Shown here: positions 35,914-48,311 of the stretch, piece after piece
How the letters are laid out: each line of letters starts with the position of its first letter
How positions within the stretch are numbered: position 1 is the stretch's first letter
Source of the DNA: Alopecurus myosuroides
Lineage: Eukaryota; Streptophyta; Magnoliopsida; Poales; Poaceae
Direction of reading: 5' to 3'
Assembly: GCA_028641055.1 (NCBI GenBank)
Contig: CM054060.1
Location: forward strand, 244,479,540-244,543,539
DNA length: 64,000 nt
Program-made: the position numbers and the translations under genes
Notes under the pieces: generated by a model
The model's input: the letters and a program-made list of their open reading frames with translations, nothing else
Told to the model about the DNA's origin: nothing
The model's database searches: none

Positions 35914-36396
35914 TGTCGTGGGATAATCACGGCAGATGTTACCAGGGGTAACTGATCTTGGGGCAAGTCGACACAGGCGTTCGGGAGAGGGTTTAGCTCA
36001 AGAGAAGACATGGTACAACTTGATCTGACAGCCGGCAATCGAAGTCGCCGGATTTCTATTCTCGATACAATAACTCGATTTAGGGTTTACACTGGATACT
36101 TGATATCACACGATATTGCTAGGGTTCTTGGATCTCTCTCTGCAAAACTATACCTGAGGGTCGGTTTATAAAGCACCCGTACCCCCTAACTTATTCGGCA
36201 AGGCATATTCCGGATCCTACATGAACACGGCGCACTAACCATAACTTTCCTTTACAATAGCCCATAACTCGGGCCGTTAAGCCCACAAGTTTGGGCCTCC
36301 ACAAGCTTCTTTATTCTTAGCCGAATCCTGCACGCCATCCTTCGGGCCGGGTTATTTCCTCAGAGCTTGGCATACCGGGTTAGCATCCCCCTGTCA
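35914..36396 (-). repeat. 5' LTR of the Tat element
   Basis: 483 bp, starting tgtcgtggg and ending ccctgtca in plus sense. I found no difference from 11806-12288. The PBS lies just left of it and the target duplication GGTAT just right. Confidence 0.9.
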
Positions 36397-37128
36397 GGTA
36401 TTGTACTGATTTTTTGCCTCTCCTTCTTGTCCCGTAACACGAAGATCTGTGAACACATCAAAAACCCAATTAACAGACTGGATTACCATCCTCGAAGATT
36501 CACCATGTCTTCTTGAATTTCGCTCCGACCAGACTGCCCATGATCCACATAAAATGACACAATAGCTATTAACTGAAATCATATCAGAATCTATCATGTC
36601 CATAGCCCAGGAATCCGGATGAATGATTGGAATTTTAACTCCAGAAACCTCTCTCATTTTTGTCCAGAAGTTCTTTGCCCAGGTACATTTAAAGAGAGCA
36701 TGAAAAATCGTTTCCACGTCACCACACTCATCACACCTGTCTAGTCGTTCAATATGGCGGTTACTCAATATCTCCTTAGTTGGTACAAATTTCTTAATGA
36801 CTCTCCACCAAAAATTGCGAACTTTGGGCGGTATTGGAAGTTTCCATAGTTTCTTCCACACAAGCATTTCTGTCCCCGTCGAAGACCCACCAGTATGTTC
36901 CCAGTTAGCACTAGTCAAGCTTTTGTATGTCGAACGGACCGAGAAAAAAACAAGCCTCTCTGGCTGCCAAGCCCAAGTGTCATCCATAAAATTTCCCACT
37001 GGAATAGCCTCAGCATCAGAGTAAATGAAATTTGTTCTGACATTTTCTTCAATCCACTGATTAGAGTACGGGTCAAGTAACTCCTCTACCATATTAATAT
37101 CACTTGATGGTTGTCTACACATAGGTCT
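36397..37128 (-). pseudogene. LINE middle portion: zinc-finger reverse-transcriptase-associated domain
   Basis: The ORF (to 37122) shows the zf-RVT signature of plant LINEs: KLPIPPKVRNFWWRV, then a cysteine/histidine block RCDECGDVETIFHALFKC and WAKNFW. It continues in frame from the right-hand LINE piece (50848-51735) across the GGTCT duplication. On the left it was cut by the Tat element. Confidence 0.8.
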
Positions 37129-38023
37129 TGATCAGGATATAATAGGGGTCCATGGTGAATGTACATGCTTGAGTTGGAAGGAAATATTGAGCCTCGCTGA
37201 TGATTATTATAAGGTGAATTCTTTCCTAGTAATAAATATTGTTTGTGATTATAAGAATGTTATACTACCTAAGCTATTGCATTATGTATTAGCAGGGTTA
37301 TTGTTAACACAAACATGGATGGAGGAAGACCTCAAGACTTGCTGGAAAACAACATGGAGATGATGGAAACCAAACTTACAAGTGTTCAAAACAAATGTGC
37401 AAGTGTGGAAAACAACTACAGGAATGTTCTTCCACACTAAGGAATGGTGAAAACAAGAGGAGGGCGCCCCATTGAAGATCAATGCGCCATATAAGAAAGT
37501 CCTAATTCAATTAGGCATGGCATGTATGCCATAATGGCCGAACCCCCTAAAGTTGGGTCGGTTTGTATCCCTTTCTAGTCCAAGTAGGAGGCCTAGTAGA
37601 GTCCTCCTAGTCCAAGTAGGAGTCCTAGTCCTAGTAGGAGAGGTCCTTGTCCAAGGAGCCCTCCACCTATATATACTCCCCACCTGCGTGTGGAAGAGGG
37701 AGAACAAGTTTAAACCAAAACCAATGAAACCCTAGCCTCTAGATTGTATTGCTGCTAAGCATTCATCTTGAAGTTTACCCTTGCAAAGTTGCGTGATATC
37801 TTGTTATTCCATCTGGGAATAGGGGGATACATGACCACTTGTGATCTTTGATTACTTGTGCAAGAGTGTGTAGTTGAGAATATACAAAGAGCTTGATTGT
37901 TGTTGCATCTGGCAACAGGGGTCAGCTGAGTGAGAGGTCTCAGTGTAGCACTAGTTATCCATATATCAGAAAAATACAAAAAGAGAGAGAAGCTCAACGA
38001 GAAGATCGGGCCACCCCATATCA
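37129..38023 (+). repeat. LTR A of the tandem element
   Basis: 895 bp. Contains a cluster of ctagtccaagtaggagtcct-type short repeats (about 37577-37650) and a TATA-like ctatatatactcc near 37670, the probable LTR promoter. The same layout is seen in LTRs B and C. Confidence 0.88.
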
Positions 38024-39793
38024 TCTTGGTATCAGATTATCAGGTTTACTCGGTGAGCAAAGTTATCCCTAGTTTAGTTGTTTTTATTTCCTATCCAGAA
38101 AAAGCCCCACAAAAATATTAGGTTCAGTTTGTGCCAGAGCCTAGATCAACACCAATTTGCATTTTCTAGTTGTTGTTTCTTGTTGATTTGCGTTCCTGTT
38201 TTTTTCTTTCTTTTTCATCTTTTTAGGGTTCATTGTGTTCATCTTTTTGTCTAGATCTATACCAAAAAGTTCCAAAAAAAATACCACCGCGCGCAAGCGC
38301 TACCAGCCGTTTTCGTCGCCTTTCTACTCGCATCGATCCGCTACCGACCAGGCGCACGCATCCCTATCCACTGTCACAATCCGTACGCGCCTCATATTCC
38401 CGCCCAGGTTCCGACCGCTCCTATCCAGCGTCAGAGTCGCACCCATCCACGCGCTTTTCCACCACTCGCCAAACACCCGCTACCGGCCGAAGAAAACGCT
38501 GTGGTCCACGCGTTCTGTCCTGGCCCTGGCCCTGGCCGAACTTCCGTGCGCCGCGAAAATCGCGTCAAGCGCGCGGGCTCGCGCTCCTTTCCACCCGCCG
38601 CCAGGACCCGCCAAATAGAAACTGCCTCCATCGATCAGAGCGCTGCGTCTGTTCCTACACGCACACGGACTACTACCAGCCAAAACAGCGTAGACCGCGC
38701 GTCCGGTCACCATCCGTGTCGGAATTGCTCCGACCAAGCGTCCAGATCCACGCGCAAGTGCTACCAGCCAAGAAAAAAAAGCACGCGCGATTTGCCTCCT
38801 GCGTTTCTTCGAGGCGCTAGTCCCAAAAAGCACAACCGCGCGCGCAGTCCCTGTCTCCTGTCGGAATCAGCCACCGTCTCTCATCGCTGGCCATCTGGAT
38901 TATTCCGCGCTACCGGCCAAGTCGCCTATCCGCGCGCGCGTCGAAATCCTCAAAATCAGTACAAACCGCGTCGATCCACTACCTGCCAAAAACGCCACAC
39001 TTATTTTCTAAAACCACAGCCCCACACACGGCAGCAAATCCACCCAACCGCACACATAAATCTCTAGCGCTTTTCTTAGTTTTCCCTTTGTTTTTCTCCC
39101 CGTTTTCTCTCTAGGTTTGTAGTCTGATCTTTGTGAAGCCCTAGACACAGCCATTCTATAGCAAATTTTAGGTCCCCAAAACCCAAAGACTAGCTGTTTT
39201 ATTACTCTACAGGCTGCTCAATTTGATCAATTCTTGTCCATATTTTCTGCTCCTAGTTGATTCAAAGGCCATTGAAAAAGTACAAAAAAAAGAGAAAAAA
39301 GTATAAAAGTATAAAAAAAATAGAAAGAGAGAAAAAGCAAAAAGAGGCCGAGACATACTATCACTAGTGGAAGCCTATCATCTTGGATATTTTGTGGACA
39401 TATTTGAGCAATCTTGTGCCTGTTTCATAGAGTATTTGCTAGTGTCTTTCTAGTGCTTGCAATAACTCTTCCATATAATTGCTAAGCCACATTTGTCTCC
39501 CAGAGTGAGTGTGTTTCCTTTAGTATTTTTCATCACATTAGACAGTGCATTGGAGTTGTTATTTTGGTGTTGTTAGGAATCCCAACCAAGCCCCACCAAA
39601 TACCCTGTTTTGCATTGTGACACTTGATAGCTCGGATTATTCTCTTCTCACACTTGGTACACTTTTCATTGAAACTTGTGGTAAGTTGATCCTTTTTACT
39701 TTGGAACAATAAGTGAAGCCATCTTTGCTTGGTTTTGAGTGAGTTGTGAGAGGCACCACAACCTATTGTTATTTTGTTCTAACAAATTAATCA
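38024..39793 (+). other. untranslated leader, internal region 1
   Basis: The PBS lies at the start, followed by a CG-rich part (38280-39070) with at least seven scattered copies of a gctaccrgcc-like motif, then an A-rich tract (39270-39340). Open frames here do not resemble any protein and differ between the two copies, so I treat it as leader. Confidence 0.6.
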
Positions 39794-41435
39794 ATGGGTT
39801 TTCCTAGTGTTGATGCTTGCAGTGCTACGTTTTGGAAGGAGGATGCTAGTGGGATTCCAGCAAAAGATTTGTTCCACTTTACAGCAGACATCAAGGAAAG
39901 TCAAGTTACTATTACCCTTGATAAAGGTACACGGTATAATTTTGTTACTCCTGAGGTTGTTGAAGAATTGCAGCTGGATCCACACACATGTGATCCATTT
40001 AGGTTACCTACATATGATGATTAACTTATTATTACTCACATAGTTTTTGTTCCATTAACCATTCATGACCATAAGGAGAAAATTTTATGTTATGTGATGC
40101 CCACAAATATTATTTCTTCTCATCTTTTGTTGGGAAAACAATGGTGCACTAAATATAGAGTTAATTTTGATAGCCATTATCCTGATTTACAATTCTTTTG
40201 GAACAATAAGAAAAATTGGATAATACATGCACGGCTTACACAATTTCAAAGAATTAGACATCAACCCTTAATTTCTGCTCAAATGCTTGAAAAGCAAAGA
40301 CTTGAAAAACTTGAGATGCAAAGAATTGAGCATTTAGTTATGGGATTTGTCGAGGTTGAGAAGACATGTGAGGTTGTTTCTACTAACGTAATCATGTCTA
40401 CTCCTAGTGTTGTTTCTTGTGATATGCAGGTTACTTTTAAAGAAAGGGAGCCACCTCAACTACAACCTACATCACCACTTGAGATAGATGAATTGGTACC
40501 TACTAAATCTGAGGAGGATGTCATTGATAAAGGTGCTAATTTCGAGCTACAAACTTCAAGTGCTGAATTTTGTGAGTCTACTAAATTGCTAGTTGATTCT
40601 TATGAGTTAACAAGCATAGATAGTCCATCTACATATGATAATGTGCTAATTTCAAAATTTAATCATGTGGTTTTGATTTCACATAAGGAAGTACTTGCTA
40701 AAATACCACCTAATGATATTGTGAATTACATCATGTTAAATGAACCAATTAATGTGCAATGTGCTATGAAAAAGGTTGTTAAAATTTCATATGTCAATTC
40801 TAGCTCCTATGCTTCTTGTTTCACTTTTAATTTGATTGGTGACTATAACATGAATGAAAATTTTATGGTGGATCAAATATGTATTACTTGTGATAAAATG
40901 GCCAAATTGAACATTGTGTTACCTTGGTTAGATGGTTTACAATTTCCTACATGTGAGCATGATTTTACACATATGTTTGGTTTGCCACAAACTTGTTAAG
41001 TACATGTGCTAATAAATTATACTTCACTTATATTTGCAAATTGAGTTGCAACTTTTATAATGAGAATAATAAACTTGTTAACACCTTTGAGTGTACTACT
41101 AAAAATAAATTTGATCATAGATCTTCTGTGAGAACACTTGATTTGATACTAAACAATAAAAATTTATACATACATGTCTCTCCTTTTGATCATGATTTTA
41201 TGAGCTTCACTTATATTTGCAATTATGATTGCTATTTTATGATATGCTATGACAATTATGTGATATTTACATACAAATTTCGTGGTCACATGTCATATGG
41301 ACAATTTTATGATATGATAACAACTAATGCACCTCATTATAGATATATGTATTGTGCATACACGTTGTTCTTTTTGTTTATTCCACTTTTAGCATACAAC
41401 AAGCCGAGGACGTCTTGTCTTGAAGAAAGGGAGGA
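39794..41435 (+). pseudogene. protease-like protein of the tandem element, copy 1
   Basis: Begins MGFPSVDACSATFW. The early part resembles a retropepsin fold (ITLDKGTRYNFVTPEVVEEL and later SSHLLLGKQW), but the catalytic D-T/S-G appears as D-K-G. The frame is broken by a TAA at 40022-40024 and by a one-base deletion near 40988 (stop at 40997), at both of which copy 2 is intact. The long C-terminal part (about 400 residues, rich in Cys, Asn and Tyr) has no recognised domain. No RT follows. Confidence 0.7.
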
Positions 41436-42330
41436 TGATCAGGATATAATAGGGGTCCATGGTGAATGTACATGCTTGAGTTGGAAGGAAATATTGAGCC
41501 TCGCTGATGATTATTATAAGGTGAATTCTTTCCTAGTAATAAATATTGTTTGTGATTATAAGAATGTTATACTACCTAAGCTATTGCATTATGTATTAGC
41601 AGGGTTATTGTTAACACAAACATGGATGGAGGAAGACCTCAAGACTTGCTGGAAAACAACATGGAGATGATGGAAACCAAACTTACAAGTGTTCAAAACA
41701 AATGTGCAAGTGTGGAAAACAACTACAGGAATGTTCTTCCACACTAAGGAATGGTGAAAACAAGAGGAGGGCGCCCCATTGAAGATCAATGCGCCATATA
41801 AGAAAGTCCTAATTCAATTAGGCATGGCCTGTATGCCATAATGGCCGAACCCCCTAAAGTTGGGTCGGTTTGTATCCCTTCCTAGTCCAAGTAGGAGTCC
41901 TAGTAGAGTCCTCCTAGTCCAAGTAGGAGTCCTAGTCCTAGTAGGAGAGGTCCTCGTCCAAGGAGCCCTCCACCTATATATACTCCCCACCTGCGTGTGG
42001 AAGAGGGAGAACAAGTTTAAACCAAAACCAATGAAACCCTAGCCTCTAGATTGTATTGCTGCTAAGCATTCATCTTGAAGTTTACCCTTGCAAAGTTGTG
42101 TGATATCTTGTTATTCCATCTGGGAATAGGGGGATACAGGACCACTTGTGATCTTTGATTACTTGTGCAAGAGTGTGTAGTTGAGAATATCCAAAGAGCT
42201 TGATTGTTGTTGCATCTGGCAACAGGGGTCAGCTGAGTGAGAGGTCTCAGTGTAGCACTAGTTATCCATATATCAGAAAAATACAAAAAGAGAGAGAAGC
42301 TCGACGAGAAGATTGGGCCACCCCATATCA
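41436..42330 (+). repeat. LTR B (central) of the tandem element
   Basis: 895 bp, shared by both internal units: it acts as 3' LTR of unit 1 and 5' LTR of unit 2. A polypurine tract lies before it and a PBS after it. About 1 % different from A by eye. Confidence 0.88.
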
Positions 42331-43873
42331 TCTTGGTATCAGATTCTCAGGTTTACTCGGTGAGCAAAGTTATCCCTAGTTTAGTTGTTTTTATTTCCTA
42401 TCCAGAAAAAGCCCCACAAAAATATTAGGTTTAGTTTGTGCCAGAGCCTAGATCAACACCAATTTGCATCTTCTAGTTGTTGTTTCTTATTGATTTGCGT
42501 TCCTGTTTTTTTTTCTTTCTTTTTCATCTTTTTAGGGTTCATTGTGTTCATCTTTTTGTCTAGATCTATACCAAAAAGTTCCAAAAAAAATACCACCGCG
42601 CGCAAGCGCTACCAGCCGTTTTCGTCGCCTTTCTACTCGCACCGATCCGCTACCGACCAGGCGCACGCATCCCTATCCACTGTCACAATCCGTGCGCGCC
42701 TCATATTCCCGCCCAGGTTCCGACCGCTCCTATCCAGCGTCGGAGTCGCACCCATCCACGCGCTTTTCCACCACTCGCCAAACACCCGCTACCGGCCGAA
42801 GAAAACGCTGTGGTCCACGCGTTCTGTCCTGGCCCTGGCCCTGGCCGAACTTCCGTGCGCCGCGAAAAACGCGTCAAGCGCGCGGGCTCGCGCTCCTTTC
42901 CACCCGCCGCCAGGACCCGCCAAATAGAAACTGCCTCCATCGATCAGAGCGTTGCGTCTGTTCCTACACGCACACGGACTACTACCAGCCAAAACAGCGT
43001 AGACCGCGCGTCCGGTCAGCATCTGGGTCGGAATTGCTCCGACCAAGCGTCCAGATCCACGCGCAAGTGCTGCCAGCCAAGAAAAAGAAAAGCACGCGCG
43101 ATTTGCATCCTGCGTTTCTTCGAGGCGCTAGTCCCAAAAAGCACAACCGCGCGCGCAGTCCCTGTCTCCTGTCGGAATCAGCCACCGTCTCTCATCGCTG
43201 GCCATCTGGATTATTCCGCGCTACCGGCCAAGTCGCCTATCCGCGCGCGCGTCGAAATCCTCAAAATCAGTACAAACCGCGTCGATCCACTACCTGCCAA
43301 AAACGCCACACTTATTTTCTAAAACCACAGCCCCACACACGGCAGCATATCCACCCAACCGCACACATAAATCTCTAGCGCTTTTCTTAGTTTCCCCTTT
43401 GTTTTTCTCCCCGTTTTCTCTCTAGGTTTGTAGTCTGATCTTTGTGAAGCCCTAGACACAGCCATTCTACAGCAAATTTTAGGTCCCCAAAACCCAAAGA
43501 CTATCTGTTTTATTGCTCTACAGGCTGCTCAATTTGATCAATTCTTGTCCATATTTTCTGCTCCTAGTTGATTCAAAGGCCATTGAAAAAGTACAAAAAA
43601 AGAGAAAAAAGTAAAAAAGTATAAAAAAAATAGAAAGAGAGAAAAAGCAAAAAGAGGCCGAGACATACTATCACTAGTGGAAGCCTATCATCTTGGATAT
43701 TTTGTGGACATATTTGAGCAATCTTGTGCCTGTTTCATAGAGTATTTGCTAGTGTCTTTCTAGTGCTTGCAATAACTCTTCCATATAATTGCTAAGACAC
43801 ATTTGTCTCCCAGAGTGAGTGTGTTTCCTTTAGTATTTTTCATCACATTAGACAATGCATTGGAGTTGTTATT
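42331..43873 (+). other. untranslated leader, internal region 2
   Basis: Close copy of 38024-39560 with the same gctaccrgcc motif series (for example near 42607, 42788, 43067, 43225). It is cut at 43873 by the solo LTR and resumes at 48082. Confidence 0.6.
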
Positions 43874-46800
43874 TGTAACACCTGGGGTGTTACCTGTTTG
43901 TTTTGCCTGCATCATATGCATCACATTGCATTGCACCATGTTTGCATCACACCTGAAAAATTCAAAACAATTTAAACTTTCACCCCCTGCTCAAAATTTC
44001 CAATTTCAAGATTGCAAACCAAACCACTAAATTGTTTTTCAATACTTTGAAATTGTTCTAATCCACTTGCTTGTTAATAAAATCTTTCCTTTTATCAAAC
44101 CTTATTTGGCAATCAACTAACAAATTAGAAATCAAATTAATTTTGAAGTTAATGTTAACATCCCTTTTATGTGCTGTTTTGCAAAATAACCAAATGTATT
44201 TATAAACTAAAAATAAAACCCTAAAACCCCAAAATCCTTTTTCCACCTTGTGAAAATAATGCTAACCCTTTTCTTTTATTTTTTCTGTTTTGAAAAACTA
44301 ACAAAAACAATTCATGAACAGAAACCCCCCCCCCCTCCAAACTCTATTTCTTTCTCCCTCTTTTATCTTTTCCAAAATTTGTTCATATTGAAAAGCAAAC
44401 AGCAAAAAAAAGAGAAGAGCATGGAAAAAAAGGGCAGCCCAATTCTTTTCTCTCTCTCTGGCCCACTCCTTTCTTTCCTTCCACCACAAGCCCATTCCCT
44501 TCCAGCCCACCAAGCCATGTCGCTGTACCTCTTCCTCCTGTCACTGTCACCTGTACGACCTGCAGGAGAACCCTCCGATCGATCCCCACCCCCCTGGATG
44601 CCATGCCGTACAAGGTTCTCTTCCTCCTTAAGTACCCACCACCCCTCTGCCCTAGCTAACCCTAGAAACCCTAGCTAGTTTCCCTTCCATCGCCGCATCC
44701 TCTTCCACCTCTCTCTGCTATTTTCCTCTGATGTCTGAAACCACCCGATCACCACCACCGTAGCTCCACCTTCCTCCCCTCACCGCCGGTAGCCTGTCCA
44801 CCTCGAGGAGCCTCTGAGGGGGAAAATGGAACCGCGGCAGTCCATGGAGTTCCCCCGTCCCCTCGTCGCTTGCCGGCAGGCACCACGGCGGCCGCGCCGT
44901 CGCCGGAGAGAAGCTCTCTGCTTCCTGCCGTCGGCAGTCGACGTCGACCAGTGCAGGTGAGCCGCCCCTTCCCTTCCTCCTCCCTAACTCTCCTGTACGT
45001 GCACGCACACTCTCGAGCACCCGCCTCCGCACGGCAGCCGCCGCACGCCCAAGCGCGGCACAATCGCCATCCGCCGGCGTCTGCCCTCGCTGGCCATGGT
45101 TTCTGTCGACCTGCTGTACCTGTTCGGTTCGGTTTCAGTTTCAGAAAAATAGATCCCGCGAGCAACACCTCATATCCCCTCGCTTCCCCCTTCTGCCACC
45201 AAAGTTTCAGTACCGTAGTGGTAGCAAACCCCAGCGCTCAGGCAGAGGTGCAGGGTTCGATCCCCCCTGCACCCATAAAACCCAATCTTTTTTTTCCCAA
45301 TTGTCTTGGTACAGGAACTTTTAGCAAATCACACATAGGCCCCTGGCACTTATTTCTAGCCCCTGGAAAATATTTTCTAAGTCCCTAGTGCAGTAAAAAT
45401 GGCAGATTCACCCCAAATTATGTAAATTGCATAATAAAATCATTTTAACTCCAAACCCAACATTTTTGGTATGTTTTCAATACCAAATTAAATGTTCTAT
45501 CCAAATATAAAATTTGTTTACTGTTTTGAATATTTTAAATTTGTGCAATATTTGAAAACTTGTCAAATTCACTTAAATTTGCAAAATTCATAACTCGCTC
45601 ATAAAAATTCCAAATTTCACAAACCAAATATGTTTTCCAATCAATTTTTCATGTACTTACCAAATATAAATTTTGTTTGCTGTTTTGAATAATTTAAATT
45701 GCTGAAAACAACTGTTTCTTGATTATTGCATTTAAAATTGCCAAAATAATAACTTGCTCATTTTAAATCCAATTTCAACAAATGAAATATGTTTTCCATG
45801 CAAAATTAAACCCTCTTTCCAGATATAATTTTTGTTTTCTGTTTTGAATAATTAAAATTGCCTAAACAATTTAAATCTTGTTTAATTCAATTAAAAATTG
45901 TTTAATATTGCTTAACTCATAATTAAATAATCCAAAGTCCAATTTCAACATGTGAAACATGTAATCCAACTAAAATTTGATGTTCTTTTCAAATATAAAT
46001 TTTGTTATCTGTTTTGAACAATTAAACTTGATGAAAACAACAATTGTTTGTGTGACACCCTTAAGGAACCAAAATTTTCTAACTTAATAAATAAAATTCT
46101 AAAATTGGTAAACCTTATTTCCAACTGGTTCTATTGTTGTTATTTTGCTGTTTCCCTTTTGCATGCATCATACTAAACCACTAGCACCTGTTGATTAGTT
46201 GGAAAACAAATAATTTAACCATAATTCATGGGCTTTTCGTATGCAACTCAAATTGCATATGGGTCCCTTTAAATCTGTTTATCTTGTCAACTAGTTTATT
46301 TCCATGCATCAATTAAATTGTCATGCATCCATATCTTGATCATGCTGGATCTTTTACCGTAGTAGTAATTGTTGCATCCGGTGTTTGTTCGAGGTTCATT
46401 GCTTCTTCCCGGATAGGACGTTGAGATGATGTGAGCAACGACAAGTTCTGCTACCTTGCGGGATCTCAGGCAAGTATACTCACTTGCTGTCATATGGCTG
46501 CCTTTCATCACCTGTTACCGATTCTTTCCGTTGTTCTTTTCTGCTAGCCCTAGTGGTAGTTGTTTCTGTTACGAACCTATCACATGAATCCTTTAACCCT
46601 GTTATTTGCCTCACCTCCACACCTATAACCATTGCTTGTTGCCCGTGTCTTAATAGCATGCTTAGGGTTGTTTTGCTCGAGTCTGTTACCCGTTACTTTC
46701 TGTTACTACTCCTTATGTTCTGGGGGCTCGATGTTTAATCAATCAATCAATCATGATACTGTTATTGTTTAATAATAAATTTGATGATAAGGCACCGGCA

Positions 46801-48076
46801 GGAGGCCCTTTGTGGTTTTGAGGCCTGCTAGTGTCGACCCTAATAGGAAAAGGGTCTTGTCTACTGATCCATGATGAGCGCACTAACCGCATGTGGGAAG
46901 CGAGTATGGGCGCCCCCCTCAATTGACTCGATTCGCATCTCGTCCAAATCGTCGTACTAGTTCGGGTGTTCCATTTGCTGCATCATATGCAGGTACGAAC
47001 CCTTGGCGCCAGGGTGGAACTTTCGTAGTCGGCATTTAGGGCGGCGTGGTCTTCCAGTGCTATGAGGGTCCTCCTTTTCTTCGGGGGGCTCGATTAGCCG
47101 CGCACGCACAGCACGCGGTGCTTTGGGCTTGATGCGAAGAAGGGTTGGTTGTGTAGAGTACCCCGCTTGGTGGAAGTGCATTTCCATCTGGCGGGATATT
47201 CTTGCGTGTACGGCCAAATTGGTGCAACCCTGCAGGGATAATCTTCTCGAGAAGCCGTGTTTTCCGCGGTTATGGATTACTTGGTGAAAGTACTGGCTAA
47301 CAAGTACTCAGGACAACTTAAACATAATAATCAAACATGTTACACCCAATGATTAATAACTTGACTAGTAATAGGTTGATGACACAATAACTTGATTCAC
47401 CTTTATTACAACGGTGTGAGTTATCCTCGGATTGCTTCTTCGGATAAGGGGCGAGATCCAGGATGGGTTTGTTTGAAGTTATCTTTCAGTTGGTTACAAC
47501 ACTCGATCTTATCTCCTTTTCTGTTAGTCGGAAGTGATAGAATCTCTGTAGTTGGTTAGTGCAGCCTGCTGTCGCTTATTTGCAATAACCCCTTCCTTTC
47601 CATTGATCCTGAAGTATTTGTAACTTGTGATGACTGGCTACGCCGGTATCTTGTGAGTATGGGTTTTATCCCCCTTGCCAGTACTTAACCGTACTGACCC
47701 ACGAATCTCTTTCGTGGCTGCAAATTCCAACTTGCAGTCAACAGGTTTGAAGTCTGACGACGTTAGCTTGGGAATACCTCCGGCTTGGCCTGGGCAGGGA
47801 TTGGACGCTCTCGGTTATCTTCAGGACTCTTAGTCCAATTTGGATCTTGTCCGTAGCCGGACGTTTGTTTCTTCCGCTGTTATTTGGATCTTTGTAATGT
47901 ATCAGTTGTAACCCTGGCTAGTTTGAGTCATCTTGTATCTATCTGATTCTGTTGTAATTGTGGAATATTCGTGAACTATTGTAATGTTATCATAAGTGGC
48001 AACCTGGAATCGGGTATTATGTGGATGTTGGCGGGAATGCTGAAACCTGCATAGTGCCCGATCTCGGGGCGTCACA
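43874..48076. mobile_element. 4.2-kb solo LTR
   Basis: Starts TGTAACACC and ends GGCGTCACA. It is flanked by the 5-bp duplication TTATT (43869-43873 and 48077-48081), and the uninterrupted site is seen at about 39557 in copy 1. There is no second LTR, PBS or polypurine tract, so it is a solo LTR left by recombination. It contains a GC-rich gene-like leader (about 44510-44956) ending at a donor gcag|gtgagc, a tRNA-like segment (45211-45275) and a long AT-rich stretch. A related LTR starts at 61583. The termini suggest a Tekay/Del-type gypsy element. Confidence 0.8.
45211..45275 (+). repeat. tRNA-like box A/box B segment within the solo LTR
   Basis: A box-A-like taccgtagtggtag (45211-45224) is followed 28 bases later by a box-B-like gggttcgatcccc (45253-45265), which lies in a perfect arm pair ggtgcaggg / ccctgcacc. 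A T-run follows at about 45289. It is not a complete tRNA: no cloverleaf with acceptor stem is seen. Confidence 0.5.
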
Positions 48077-48311
48077 TTATTTTGGTGTTGTTAGGAATCC
48101 CAACCAAGCCCCACCAAATACCCTGTTTTGCATTGTGACACTTGATAGCTCGGATTATTCTCTTCTCACACTTGGTACACTTTTCATTGAAACTTGTGGT
48201 AAGTTGATCCTTTTTACTTTGGAACAATAAGTGAAGCCATCTTTGCTTGGTTTTGAGTGAGTTGTGAGAGGCACCACAACCTATTGTTATTTTGTTCTAA
48301 CAAATTAATCA

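Larger units (their letters stand above)
11806..36396 (-). mobile_element. Tat-lineage Ty3/gypsy LTR retrotransposon, gag-less, with antisense gene
   Basis: Bounded by 483-bp LTRs that look identical and by the 5-bp target duplication GGTAT (11801-11805 and 36397-36401), inside a LINE. Element sense is minus. It contains a PBS next to the right LTR, protease, RT, RNase H, a second (archaeal-type) RNase H, integrase and a polypurine tract beside the left LTR. Two RNase H domains and a long 3' region with an antisense gene are marks of the Tat lineage. Without the nested 13.9-kb insertion it is about 10.6 kb. No gag domain is found between PBS and protease, so it should depend on another element's capsid. 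Matching LTRs imply recent insertion. Confidence 0.88.

Noticed and set aside
38233..39067. Arg/Pro/Ser-rich open frames in the leader of the tandem element
   Set aside because: Frames differ between the two copies, lack similarity to gag, and follow from GC-rich composition.
45211..45275. True tRNA gene
   Set aside because: Box A and box B are present but no acceptor stem or full cloverleaf forms, and it lies in a solo LTR.
44250..45388. Proline/serine-rich frames in the solo LTR as a host gene
   Set aside because: They fall in the GC-rich leader of the LTR, are not similar to known proteins, and are not conserved in the related LTR at 61583.
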